Source: a virus
DNA: 37,183 bases
IMG/VR virus record: IMGVR_UViG_3300009059_000030
Location: 1 to 37,183 of that record
Strand: one strand, 5' to 3'
The notes beneath the pieces were generated by a model. It saw only the letters and a list, made by a program, of their open reading frames with translations, was not told the DNA's origin and searched no databases. Below, piece by piece: positions 7,506 through 14,767 of this stretch. Every line of letters starts with the position of its first letter. The first letter of the stretch is position 1. The position numbers and the translations under genes were made by a program.

Positions 7506-8006
7506 TTATGTCATTAAAATACCGTCTCTATCTAACTTGAGATTAATCATACCTTGTCCGTTTGTTTTATAATAATATATACAGACTTTATATTGGTTTA
7601 AATCTGGGTTAGGATAAACATCAACCTTAATAACCCGAACTCTAGGTTCATATTTGCGTATTGTGTTTATTATGTTATCACCCAAACTTTTTCCAACAAA
7701 GGAATTTACCGAATCAAACAAATATTCATCTAACGATGCGCCAAATTCTGGATTTAATATTTTTTGACCTTTTTTTGTTGAAAAAATATTATAAAATGAT
7801 GCTCTAATTGCAGCATCATCATGTAAAACCAATATATCATCAGTTGGGACAGCATTTAAACCATCACCGATAGATTTTGACACCGATACATCCAATGCCA
7901 AATCTGTATAAAGATGAGAAGTTTTAATATGTTCAGTTTGCAGATTAAACCCATCTGAATTTCTAATTTTTGGTTTTATTAAATTATCTAGTCGAACTGT
8001 AGCCAT
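7506..8006 (-). CDS. 25: Baseplate wedge protein gp25
   Basis: A 166-residue protein with the gp25/GpW lysozyme-like baseplate fold. The conserved stretch includes HDDAAIRASFYNIFSTKKGQ, then the hallmark LNPEFGASLDEYLFD and a C-terminal strand region (IRKYEPRVRVIKVDVYPNPD). gp25 joins the gp6 and gp53 parts of each wedge and helps anchor the sheath. T4 gp25 is 132 residues; the extra length here is N-terminal. The start is supported by an octamer (CATAAGTA) 10 nt upstream, back-to-back with the promoter of the divergent gene at 8045. Confidence 0.9.
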   Translation of the reverse strand: MATVRLDNLIKPKIRNSDGFNLQTEHIKTSHLYTDLALDVSVSKSIGDGLNAVPTDDILVLHDDAAIRASFYNIFSTKKGQKILNPEFGASLDEYLFDSVNSFVGKSLGDNIINTIRKYEPRVRVIKVDVYPNPDLNQYKVCIYYYKTNGQGMINLKLDRDGILMT

Positions 8007-8016
8007 ATTAGATAAA

Positions 8017-8024
8017 TACTTATG
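8017..8024 (-). promoter_or_regulatory. Late-promoter-like octamer (CATAAGTA)
   Basis: Lies 10 nt before the gp25 start; part of a divergent pair with 8029-8036. Confidence 0.5.
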
Positions 8025-8028
8025 TAAA

Positions 8029-8036
8029 TATAAGTA
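8029..8036 (+). promoter_or_regulatory. Late-promoter-like octamer (TATAAGTA)
   Basis: Ends 8 nt before the ATG at 8045; predicted leader about 3 nt. It differs from the T4 consensus only by G at position 6. Confidence 0.55.
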
Positions 8037-8044
8037 TAATAGTC

Positions 8045-8569
8045 ATGAAAAAATATAACAAATTCGAAAATTTAATAGAATCTGCGTTCACACATTTTTC
8101 TAATGGTGGATTTAGAGAAGGTTCAGCGGTTAAACTAAAAGGTGCATTTTTTAATTCTCCATATTTTCAAAGGCATTATAGTGGACATGCCGGATTTTCT
8201 GAGTGGTTAAAGTCTATGGTCGATCAAGACTATTATTTTTTCATAAAAAGAGTAGTTGGGGGTGGATCAGAACAAAACGTTAAAGATGCCAATACAAACG
8301 AAGGATCGGGTGATGTATTTTTGGTATTGAAATGCGACCCTAGATCGGTATATGCTCCAACCGAAATGTCGGAATTCACTGTCCCAGGGGATTTTGAGAT
8401 AATTGAGGTTTTGGACTTTGGTGTTAATTTACCACCAGTACAAAGCGTTAAAAATAAATACGAACAACCCATTGGCACTAAACCAGAGATTGTTACGGTG
8501 AATATTAACCTTGGTAATCAACCAGAGGATAATTCTCTACCAACAAAAAATATTGCAATTAAACAATAG
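8045..8569 (+). CDS. Probable head or virion protein with an L-x-E leader
   Basis: A 174-residue protein of unknown function. Its start, MKKYNKFENLIESAF, closely resembles T4 internal-protein leaders, with a candidate gp21 site L10-I11-E12 followed by Ser. The middle is beta-rich (SGDVFLVLKCDPRSVYAPTE, then FEIIEVLDFGVNLPP). The C-terminus is extended and polar. A near-consensus late octamer sits 8 nt before the ATG, pointing to late expression. Its 3' end overlaps the convergent clamp-loader gene by 11 nt. A virion role is inferred from leader and promoter, not from a recognised fold. Confidence 0.7.
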   Translation: MKKYNKFENLIESAFTHFSNGGFREGSAVKLKGAFFNSPYFQRHYSGHAGFSEWLKSMVDQDYYFFIKRVVGGGSEQNVKDANTNEGSGDVFLVLKCDPRSVYAPTEMSEFTVPGDFEIIEVLDFGVNLPPVQSVKNKYEQPIGTKPEIVTVNINLGNQPEDNSLPTKNIAIKQ

Positions 8570-9509
8570 TTTTCGATAGAGCTATAACACAACAGAAAAA
8601 ATTGATTTCGTGGTCTAATACTGATGTATCTCGGTATAAATGTTCCCCGATCTCTAGTAATAGTACTTTTTTAACGATTTCATCTATTTTCGATGAAAAT
8701 ATTATATTAAACATATCTCTCATCAAAGATTGATAATCTGATCCAAAATCGAGTTCGTGTGATATAATATATTTTCTTATATCTAAAACCGATTCTTTAA
8801 GAATTAGACTTTTTACGACATTTTGAGCATGTACTACAGTGTTATTGCATGCGGTGGATAGATTTAAAACACCATCAATAGAGAAACGTTGAAGATCATT
8901 GATACAACGTCTCAAATCCAAGTTTCTTTTTTGTAAGAAAATTTTTAATTGCTTTTTGGTATTATCGTCTACTGTGACATTTTCATTTTCCAAAATATAC
9001 AAGCATCTATTATAAGAATCTTCCAATGTCGGTTTCAAATTGAAAATTAAGCACCTAGACTCTAATGGTTCGATCACCTGATTATAATAATTGGCAGTTA
9101 AGATAAATCGAACATTATCCGAATACTCTTCCATCACATTTCTCAAAATACGTTGACCCTCTTTGGTTAACCCATCTGCCTCATCTAAAATAATAACTTT
9201 TATGTTACCATCGATAGACCGTGTTTGGGCAAATGTAGTTACTTTATTTCTAATGGTGTCTACGCCATTTTCGTCCGATGCATTAATGTAAAGGTATTGA
9301 CACTTTAATACATCATTTACAATTATTTTAGCCAGTGTTGTCTTTCCGGTGCCTGGAGTTCCCCATAAGAAAATATGTGGAGTTTTATCATCTAAAACAT
9401 CAAAAAACTTTTTATTGTCAGTATTTAGAATTATATCTGACATCTTCGAGGGTCTATATTTTTCGACCCATAGTGATTTATACTTTAGCATTCCTATATC
9501 ATAGGGCAT
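8559..9509 (-). CDS. 44: Clamp loader ATPase subunit gp44
   Basis: An AAA+ sliding-clamp loader subunit. Motifs in order are EKYRPSKMSD at the N-terminus, Walker A GTPGTGKTT, DEAD (ILDEADGLTKEG), sensor 1 ILTANYYN and the arginine-finger element LESRCLIF. A helical collar follows. It loads the gp45 clamp at primer ends together with gp62, whose candidate is at 28298-28672. I place the start at the ATG at 9509. A longer frame from TTG (9530) would overlap the upstream small gene, and a further ATG at 9491 (MLKYKSLWVEKY) is also possible. T4 gp44 is 319 residues, close to the 316 predicted here. Confidence 0.92.
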   Translation of the reverse strand: MPYDIGMLKYKSLWVEKYRPSKMSDIILNTDNKKFFDVLDDKTPHIFLWGTPGTGKTTLAKIIVNDVLKCQYLYINASDENGVDTIRNKVTTFAQTRSIDGNIKVIILDEADGLTKEGQRILRNVMEEYSDNVRFILTANYYNQVIEPLESRCLIFNLKPTLEDSYNRCLYILENENVTVDDNTKKQLKIFLQKRNLDLRRCINDLQRFSIDGVLNLSTACNNTVVHAQNVVKSLILKESVLDIRKYIISHELDFGSDYQSLMRDMFNIIFSSKIDEIVKKVLLLEIGEHLYRDTSVLDHEINFFCCVIALSKTIV

Positions 9510-9522
9510 GCTTTTTATAAAA

Positions 9523-9690
9523 TCAATCAATAATTAATTGCTTACCTTGAAAATTTCTAGAAACTACTTCTAGCATTTGTGGTTTGGTATTAAATTCATC
9601 AATTGTAGTATCCGACTCCAATTCGGTCAATTCATTATCATCGGAATTGTGGACATCGGTGCAATCATTTGTAATTATTTCAGTATTCAT
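9523..9690 (-). CDS. Small acidic protein upstream of gp44
   Basis: A 55-residue frame read directly on the minus strand, starting MNTEIITNDCTDVHN and ending FQGKQLIID. It is acidic in the first two thirds, with a short basic, hydrophobic end. I recognise no family. Support comes from a full ATG-to-TGA frame filling the gap before gp44 and from a late-type octamer (ACTAAATA) exactly 8 nt before the ATG, the same spacing as at several other genes here. It would be co-transcribed with gp44. Confidence 0.6.
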   Translation of the reverse strand: MNTEIITNDCTDVHNSDDNELTELESDTTIDEFNTKPQMLEVVSRNFQGKQLIID

Positions 9691-9698
9691 ACTAAGTA
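9691..9698 (+). promoter_or_regulatory. Late-promoter-like octamer (ACTAAGTA)
   Basis: Points toward the gene at 9725, with a 26-nt gap, longer than at most sites here. It abuts the opposite-strand octamer at 9699-9706. Confidence 0.4.
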
Positions 9699-9706
9699 TA
9701 TTTAGT
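9699..9706 (-). promoter_or_regulatory. Late-promoter-like octamer (ACTAAATA)
   Basis: Ends 8 nt before the ATG of the 55-residue gene; predicted leader about 3 nt. Confidence 0.5.
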
Positions 9707-9724
9707 ATATCAAACTATAAATCA

Positions 9725-10228
9725 ATGGAAAATAATAACGAAATAGATTCTAACAGTGAAATAGATTCAATAATAGAACAATTAAAGAGTGATTCTGTTC
9801 CATCTACCGTAGTACCAAAGCAATCAAATATTGATGAAGTAACAGATGATAATGTTAATGCATTTGTTTATAAGAAATCCGTTGAGCTTGTTAGTGCAAG
9901 TTTAGGAGCAGTTCAAACAATTAGAGACAGTGTATTGACTGGTGTTGATCCAAAGGAAATAGCTGCTTTATCACAACTTATAAACGCAACAACAAAGGCA
10001 TTAGATACACTTAACCATATAAATATACAAAACAAAAGAAGTAAAACTAATGTGGAAATGAAAAAAATGGAATTAGAGGCAAATAAAATGATAGCATCTA
10101 AGATACCACAAACCACTAATATTCTTATAGCATCTAGGGATGAGATATTAAATGGTTTAAATGGTAAAAAAACATTAAAAAACGACGATGTTATAGATAT
10201 GACATTAGAAGATATTAAAGAAGACTAA
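9725..10228 (+). CDS. 16: Probable small terminase subunit (gp16-like)
   Basis: A 167-residue, mostly helical protein starting at the ATG at 9725; a longer frame upstream would run antisense through the 55-residue gene and is rejected. It has an acidic N-terminus (ENNNEIDSNSEIDSI), a central helical pair (VELVSASLGAVQTIRDSVL, then DPKEIAALSQLINATTKALD) and a charged end (TLEDIKED). T4 gp16 is 164 residues and has the same arrangement of an acidic arm and a central coiled-coil oligomerisation region. gp16 regulates the large terminase gp17 in DNA packaging; gp17 is not in this window. Identification is by architecture, not by a diagnostic motif. Confidence 0.55.
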   Translation: MENNNEIDSNSEIDSIIEQLKSDSVPSTVVPKQSNIDEVTDDNVNAFVYKKSVELVSASLGAVQTIRDSVLTGVDPKEIAALSQLINATTKALDTLNHINIQNKRSKTNVEMKKMELEANKMIASKIPQTTNILIASRDEILNGLNGKKTLKNDDVIDMTLEDIKED

Positions 10229-10231
10229 GTA
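10224..10231 (+). promoter_or_regulatory. Late-promoter-like octamer (ACTAAGTA)
   Basis: Overlaps the stop codon of the previous gene and ends 6 nt before the ATG at 10238; predicted leader about 1 nt. Confidence 0.5.
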
Positions 10232-10237
10232 TATAGT

Positions 10238-10525
10238 ATGAAATTCAACAAAATAGTAAAAAAATTATTAAACGAGGCCCCTATATCAACCTTTGTAACC
10301 AAAGATGGTCAGGTTAAAAATATAGATTTGCATATAACAGACAAATATATGCAAGATTATCAAGGTTTAATAACTCATGTTAAAAACATAATTTCTCAAC
10401 TACAAGACCCTGATACACAGAATAAATTTTTAGAAGATTTGAAATTAAATGAAAGATTTAATTACTTTTTAGATTCTTTTTATAGAAAAAGATTTGAAGA
10501 GTTTTTAAACGATGTAAACGTTTAA
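10238..10525 (+). CDS. Small protein with a T4 internal-protein-like leader
   Basis: A 95-residue protein. Residues 1-14, MKFNKIVKKLLNEA, form an amphipathic basic helix ending L11-N12-E13 followed by Ala, a textbook gp21 cleavage site. The remainder is helical and unrecognised (LITHVKNIISQLQDP, then NYFLDSFYRKRFEEFL). A late octamer ends 6 nt upstream, and a strong terminator follows 27 nt after the stop. The leader closely resembles those of the genes at 4363, 31460 and 32789, whose bodies are unrelated, so it looks like a transferable sorting signal. Confidence 0.72.
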   Translation: MKFNKIVKKLLNEAPISTFVTKDGQVKNIDLHITDKYMQDYQGLITHVKNIISQLQDPDTQNKFLEDLKLNERFNYFLDSFYRKRFEEFLNDVNV

Positions 10526-10552
10526 TTTTTAATTTAAAAAATATAATAAAAA

Positions 10553-10583
10553 ACCCCATTTCTTTCGAAATGGGGTTTTTTTT
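10553..10583. terminator. Strong bidirectional intrinsic terminator
   Basis: A perfect 10-bp stem (ACCCCATTTC with GAAATGGGGT) closes a 4-nt loop, with a run of eight T after it on the plus strand and six A before it (T on the minus strand). On the minus strand the loop reads GAAA, a stable tetraloop. It lies between the convergent gene ends at 10525 and 10608 and serves both. Confidence 0.92.
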
Positions 10584-10607
10584 GAGCTTTCGACCTGTTC
10601 TAACTTA

Positions 10608-12077
10608 TTAGAGATAGATGCGACCTGTGTCAGGAGCAAAGGCATTGCCAAGTCCTTTAACAATAATGATATGATAGTAGAGATTAGCACCGAAGATGTG
10701 ATCTACTACACCATAACGAGTCATAAGACCAACTCTTGGGGAGAAGTCGTTAGGACCAATTGTTCTTTGGATCATGACCGGAATATAAGGACAATAGACG
10801 ATACCAGTGTCATAATATTCAGTTCCTTTGAAACCTAAAAGGGCATATTCTAATGAGTCTGTGCGTTGGCCATCAAGATACTGAGCATCTGTACGAGTAT
10901 CGCGGTATACCGTGAAACGTCCACCGAGAGTACCAACCTTGGCAATGCCAGTAGGTTGAGTATTCACGTTGCCGTTTGTAGGCATCCACTGAAACTCTGG
11001 TAACATCTCAAAGATTGCGCAAACGCGAGGTGTAGCGATAACAAAGTTAGCACTACCACGGCGATTGCGAATTGCGATGCGATTTGCCTCGACAATTACT
11101 TTGCTATAGAAGTCACGATTACGCTCACCTAACCAACGTGCGTCGGCAGATGCTGCGTACCAGAAGCTGTATCCATTTCCTGCACCGGCATTGAGAGCAA
11201 CTTGAACCATACGAATAACCATTTCGCGGTCGATTTCGGCTTGAATTTCATACGACATAGCGTTTGTCAATTCACCATCGATATCAAGACCGTTCATATT
11301 CTTCAAATCTTGCTCAAGTTCAACAGACCAGCGAGCGGCGAGACGGCGTGTGCCAGCCTCGACTGCTGTTTTGGAGAACTCGACAGTAACTTGTGGAATA
11401 TTACCAGTTAATTCGAATTGACTGAGAATAGCTGCAACACCTTTATCGGAGTCAAGGACTTCGAAATCGGCATTTCCTTGAAAAAAGGAAGAGCTAGTAC
11501 CAGTAAATCTAGTATCTAAGTATTGATAGCCTAATTCTTTGCCTTTTCCGGCATCGGGTCCTGATGAATGTTCAGCATAAGAACGGTCAACACCGTCCCT
11601 ACCTGTGGTGGTTTTGCCATTAGCATAACCATCAAGTCCATTAGCACCTAAGCTATCTGCCTCATAGCGGTAACGAAGAGCGAAGGCCAATCCTACGGGT
11701 CCACTCATTGGCTGAACACCAACGATTTCATTAGTGATCAACTCAGGGAATGTACGACGAACCATTGGAATTAAAACCTTTGGTAAGCGTTGATCTCCTG
11801 TTGCATAACGATCTCCTGCGGTAACCGTTCCGGGAGGTGAGTATAAAGCAGTGCCGGGTGAGCCAAAAGCTCCACCAGAACCAGCGGAATTACCGCCTTC
11901 TTCAATACACCATCTTTCTTGGTTTTCCATGAGGATCGCTGTTGTTAAACGTGCATGCTCGTCTTCGATTGGCGCAACCTTATCGGATGTGTAATCGAGA
12001 ACGGGTGCCCATTTCTCAACTAACTGTTGAGCACGTGATCTATCGATGTAGCCTGTGGCTGGATTAACATTTCTCAT
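10608..12077 (-). CDS. 23: Major capsid protein gp23
   Basis: A 489-residue protein matching T4 gp23 across its length. The N-terminal propeptide contains RAQQLVEKWAPVLDY and TTAILMENQERW, corresponding to the T4 prohead-core-binding region. A candidate maturation cleavage follows I58-E59-E60 before a Gly/Ser-rich stretch; T4 cleaves after Glu65. Other recognisable segments are RRTFPELITNEIVGVQPMSG, TRRLAARWSVELEQDLKNMN, and YCPYIPVMIQRTIGPNDF near the end. Codon use looks distinctly richer in G and C than in neighbouring genes, as expected for the most highly expressed virion protein. The gene ends just before a strong terminator. Confidence 0.97.
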   Translation of the reverse strand: MRNVNPATGYIDRSRAQQLVEKWAPVLDYTSDKVAPIEDEHARLTTAILMENQERWCIEEGGNSAGSGGAFGSPGTALYSPPGTVTAGDRYATGDQRLPKVLIPMVRRTFPELITNEIVGVQPMSGPVGLAFALRYRYEADSLGANGLDGYANGKTTTGRDGVDRSYAEHSSGPDAGKGKELGYQYLDTRFTGTSSSFFQGNADFEVLDSDKGVAAILSQFELTGNIPQVTVEFSKTAVEAGTRRLAARWSVELEQDLKNMNGLDIDGELTNAMSYEIQAEIDREMVIRMVQVALNAGAGNGYSFWYAASADARWLGERNRDFYSKVIVEANRIAIRNRRGSANFVIATPRVCAIFEMLPEFQWMPTNGNVNTQPTGIAKVGTLGGRFTVYRDTRTDAQYLDGQRTDSLEYALLGFKGTEYYDTGIVYCPYIPVMIQRTIGPNDFSPRVGLMTRYGVVDHIFGANLYYHIIIVKGLGNAFAPDTGRIYL

Positions 12078-12091
12078 AATTTATTTATTTT

Positions 12092-12099
12092 TATTTACC
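12092..12099 (-). promoter_or_regulatory. Late-promoter-like octamer (GGTAAATA) before gp23
   Basis: Lies 14 nt before the gp23 ATG. A second candidate (AATAAATA, 12082-12089) lies 4 nt before it, so the true site is uncertain. Confidence 0.5.
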
Positions 12100-12153
12100 T
12101 TTCTATGGATATAGAATCAAGAAAAACAGATGCTTTTCTTCAACTGGAAATTT

Positions 12154-13050
12154 TTAGTATCTACTAAGTTCATTAAGATAGTTCGAAACTGGATTATATT
12201 CTTCTGTATTAGATACAGATTCTGTAATCACAGATGGTGTTGCAGGGATTTTTGCATCTCTGCTTAAAGCCTTGTTTTTGGCTTCTTGAACAAGATCGGA
12301 AGATTTTTCTTCTTCTCCACGTTCGAACATCTCAACGACATAACTGAAGTTCTCTTCGATGTAAGAAGAACTTTTGTCGTTCAATAGATTAAAAATGAAT
12401 TCTTTTTTAGCGGATGGCATTCCTTTAGTTTTCTTTTCTAAAAGAACAGCATTTATATTAACTTTGAGTTTTTCGGAAAGCATATGGTTTTCTTTGTATG
12501 CCTCATTTAATTTTTCATTAAGTTCGTCAATTTTTGTTTTACCTTTAGAAACCACCGATTTGACGCTCTCGTTAATATAATCGGAATCAATACCGACCAA
12601 TTCTCTAATTTTATCAAGCTGTTTGCGAGCATATGTATTTTGCACAGCTTCTTCTAATTGTAAATTTGGAACTTTTTTGTCCAAATAAAGATCTAAATAG
12701 TTGCTGATCTCAGAAACCATTTTAGTTGAAAATTTATTAGCTTTTTCGTTGATTGCTTTTCTGTAGAAAGAAACCACATTTTTTAATTTGGATGTGTGGT
12801 TCTCAGTAAGAGCATTTACAACTTTTTGTAATTTATCAGAATGATCAGTATCGATTGCTTCTAAAAGTTTTTTAAGTTTAACCGCATGGTCATCGTCTTG
12901 TTTTGCTAAGACACTTTCAACTTCTAAAGAAACTCTAGCATTTACTTTTTCTTCTACGGCACTTTCAAATGCTTCGGTAATTGCTTTTGCTGTTTCTTCG
13001 TTGATTACACTTTCATCGACTTGTTTTAAGATTTCTGCAAATTTATTCAT
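12154..13050 (-). CDS. 22: Prohead core scaffold gp22
   Basis: A 298-residue, almost entirely helical, charged protein directly upstream of gp23, as in T4. Long heptad-like stretches (DHAVKLKKLLEAIDTDHSDK) and a conserved YRKAINEKANKFSTKMVSEI region fit the T4-family scaffold, which fills the prohead and is digested by gp21. The N-terminus MNKFAEILKQVDESVINEE carries a candidate gp21 site (I16-N17-E18), matching the leader logic of the internal proteins. Further L-x-E and I-x-E sites occur throughout, as expected for a protein destroyed at maturation. A late octamer (GATAAATA) lies 14 nt before the ATG. Confidence 0.88.
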   Translation of the reverse strand: MNKFAEILKQVDESVINEETAKAITEAFESAVEEKVNARVSLEVESVLAKQDDDHAVKLKKLLEAIDTDHSDKLQKVVNALTENHTSKLKNVVSFYRKAINEKANKFSTKMVSEISNYLDLYLDKKVPNLQLEEAVQNTYARKQLDKIRELVGIDSDYINESVKSVVSKGKTKIDELNEKLNEAYKENHMLSEKLKVNINAVLLEKKTKGMPSAKKEFIFNLLNDKSSSYIEENFSYVVEMFERGEEEKSSDLVQEAKNKALSRDAKIPATPSVITESVSNTEEYNPVSNYLNELSRY

Positions 13051-13064
13051 AAAATGTATATTAT

Positions 13065-13072
13065 TATTTATC
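13065..13072 (-). promoter_or_regulatory. Late-promoter-like octamer (GATAAATA)
   Basis: Lies 14 nt before the gp22 ATG; predicted leader about 9 nt. The same GATAAATAATAATA sequence recurs before the gene at 13569. Confidence 0.55.
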
Positions 13073-13092
13073 TTTCGTATGTTACAATTTAA

Positions 13093-13569
13093 TTAAAAAT
13101 TTAAATCGGTTACTTCTTCAAAATTTCCATGATCAGATGCGATCCATACTTTTGGGTAATATTTATTATCATTCATATATTCTTTAACAGATGCTAATGC
13201 TTCATCTTCTGATTTAAAGATACCCAAATGTTTTCCATCTATTTCAGAAACAGATGTACGATTACCTAAATGTCCATGTGGTTGTAAAACAATATCTCCA
13301 CTTTCCGGTTCGTTTGAAACTTCTTCTTCTGTTGAAAAATTTTCATCCGCGTTTGGATCAAAAGTAGAATCATCCACATCATCTAAATATTCTTTAATAA
13401 CTTTTTTCTTTTTTTTATTAGCACAAGGGTTGCAACAATCTTTGTGCATTTTTTTAACTTTTGCTTTTATTTTTTTTTCAATTAAAGTTTCAAGAGTTGA
13501 ATTTGCCGAAGAATAATTCTTTTCGCAAATTTGTGTTATAAACCTAGAGATGTCTTTTCGCAATTCCAT
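13093..13569 (-). CDS. Prohead core-like protein with a C-terminal SDHGN domain
   Basis: A 158-residue two-part protein. Residues 1-45 (MELRKDISRFITQICEKN, then a helix with ETLIEKKIKAKVKKMHK) resemble the short helical core proteins (T4 gp67/68 type) that sit between portal and scaffold genes. A Cys pair (CCNPC), a Lys run and an acidic linker follow. The C-terminal 50 residues (KHLGIFKSEDEALASVKEYM ... VWIASDHGNFEEV) form a compact alpha/beta domain seen, from memory, in other phage proteins, function unknown. Placement between gp21 and gp22 with its own late octamer 10 nt upstream supports a prohead role. The gp67/68 equivalence is tentative. Confidence 0.6.
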   Translation of the reverse strand: MELRKDISRFITQICEKNYSSANSTLETLIEKKIKAKVKKMHKDCCNPCANKKKKKVIKEYLDDVDDSTFDPNADENFSTEEEVSNEPESGDIVLQPHGHLGNRTSVSEIDGKHLGIFKSEDEALASVKEYMNDNKYYPKVWIASDHGNFEEVTDLNF

Positions 13570-13579
13570 AATATATTAT

Positions 13580-13587
13580 TATTTATC
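13580..13587 (-). promoter_or_regulatory. Late-promoter-like octamer (GATAAATA)
   Basis: Lies 10 nt before the ATG at 13569; predicted leader about 5 nt. Confidence 0.55.
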
Positions 13588-13602
13588 TTTGTTATATCGC
13601 AA

Positions 13603-14274
13603 TTAAAGTTTTTTTATTGCATTAATGAATGTAATAAATTGTTCTTTTAAATATTCGTCTCTATTTTTGTTAGGTAATTTCGAAATAGATTTTTCAAATG
13701 TCTCATAAAAAGGTTCAAACTCGCCGCTATCAGAAAGCACCCATTTCTTAGATTCCAAGATACCATTAACGAATGCGGTTGGTACGGAGGGATCAGCAAC
13801 AACATCAATAGCAACCAATCTAAAATCAGAAACAATACCAACGCCTTGTTTATTATTATCAACTCGACCCAATGCTCTAGAAGAGACACCCAACTTAACA
13901 CCGTCCATTATTAATGAACGAACAATCTGTCCCATCGGTGTTGAAAGAATTTTTGATTTGCCTTCAAAAATATCACCGTTTTGTTTTAATTCGGTGACCA
14001 TGTGGCAAGCTCTTTCCAAGTTTACTTCAGGAGAAGATGGGTGATTTAATTCACCAGTTGATCTACTGTTAGAAATCATATCAGAAGTATAACGATTAAC
14101 CTCTTCGACCATTTGTTGTCTTGGATAAATTCTATTATTTCTATTTGGTTTATCTGCCATTAAAAATGGACCCTGTATAAAAAGATTTGATGGAGAATTT
14201 CTATTCTTTTCTTCTACCAAATATTTAAGCTCATAACTTGGCGATTCAACTAATAGATTGTAGGCGTTACTCAT
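13603..14274 (-). CDS. 21: Prohead core protease gp21
   Basis: A 223-residue S78-type serine protease. The catalytic His is in GELNHPSSPEVNLERA (His78), the Ser in LGVSSRALG (Ser131 or 132), and the acidic segment in VAIDVVADPS. These match T4 gp21 and herpesvirus assemblin. It cleaves scaffold, capsid propeptide and internal proteins after [L/I]-x-E. Its own N-terminus, MSNAYNLLVES, has such a site (L8-V9-E10), suggesting self-processing. T4 gp21 is 212 residues. Located three genes before gp23 in transcription order, as expected, with an octamer (TATAAGTA) 13 nt upstream. Confidence 0.93.
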   Translation of the reverse strand: MSNAYNLLVESPSYELKYLVEEKNRNSPSNLFIQGPFLMADKPNRNNRIYPRQQMVEEVNRYTSDMISNSRSTGELNHPSSPEVNLERACHMVTELKQNGDIFEGKSKILSTPMGQIVRSLIMDGVKLGVSSRALGRVDNNKQGVGIVSDFRLVAIDVVADPSVPTAFVNGILESKKWVLSDSGEFEPFYETFEKSISKLPNKNRDEYLKEQFITFINAIKKL

Positions 14275-14287
14275 ATAATATCAATAT

Positions 14288-14295
14288 TACTTATA
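14288..14295 (-). promoter_or_regulatory. Late-promoter-like octamer (TATAAGTA)
   Basis: Lies 13 nt before the gp21 ATG; identical to the octamer at 8029-8036 and lying within the gap before gp4's stop. Confidence 0.5.
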
Positions 14296-14305
14296 CTCCA
14301 CTTGA

Positions 14306-14767
14306 TCATTTTAAATGGTTTTCATTAAAAATTAAAAATAAGTATCCTTTTTTTTCTGCATATTTTCTAGCAGCATCCCATTTTGCGCAATTAATAGCAT
14401 AGTTATACTTTTCATAAAGTATGGTAGATTGTTTCTTTCTATTAGTAATAGTAGGAGGTTTTGTTTGTTTTTCTGGTTTGACTTCTATTAAAACTTTCCG
14501 AGTAGAACTATCTTTCATTTTTATTTCTGCTACCAAATCAACAAAATATCTATGCAAACGACCATCCTTTGGTGATTGGTATGGAACAACCACAGATTCA
14601 GATCCCCAGGTTATAACATTTTGGCTATTGTCTAAATATCTAAATGATAATAGTTCCAACGAACTTCTATATATTACTGGTAATGTTCCTTTATATTTAT
14701 TTGGATTTTTGGGATGGAATATCCCTTGTATGTAATTTTTATTTTTTTTACCTAATGTTTTCATCAA
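14306..14767 (-). CDS. 4: Head completion nuclease gp4
   Basis: A 153-residue protein matching T4 gp4 (150 residues). It has the opening FHPKNPNKYKG, then VIYRSSLELLSFRYLD, the conserved SPKDGRLHRYFVDLVAEI and VLIEVKPEKQTKPP. The Glu near residue 38, Asp77 and the E95-V-K97 triad are the pattern of a TnsA/PD-(D/E)XK nuclease fold. gp4 acts on filled heads before tail joining. It overlaps gp13 by a 4-nt ATGA junction, so the two completion factors are translationally coupled. In T4, gene 4 is far from 13 and 21, so this clustering is a rearrangement. Confidence 0.88.
   Translation of the reverse strand: MMKTLGKKNKNYIQGIFHPKNPNKYKGTLPVIYRSSLELLSFRYLDNSQNVITWGSESVVVPYQSPKDGRLHRYFVDLVAEIKMKDSSTRKVLIEVKPEKQTKPPTITNRKKQSTILYEKYNYAINCAKWDAARKYAEKKGYLFLIFNENHLK

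Noticed and set aside
9510-9530. TTG start for gp44 at 9530.
   Set aside because: It overlaps the upstream small gene and adds residues not found in clamp loaders; ATGs at 9509 or 9491 are better.
9584-9724. Longer N-terminus for the small terminase, starting at 9584.
   Set aside because: It would run antisense through the 55-residue gene and adds a hydrophobic stretch out of character. The ATG at 9725 starts the acidic arm expected for the family.
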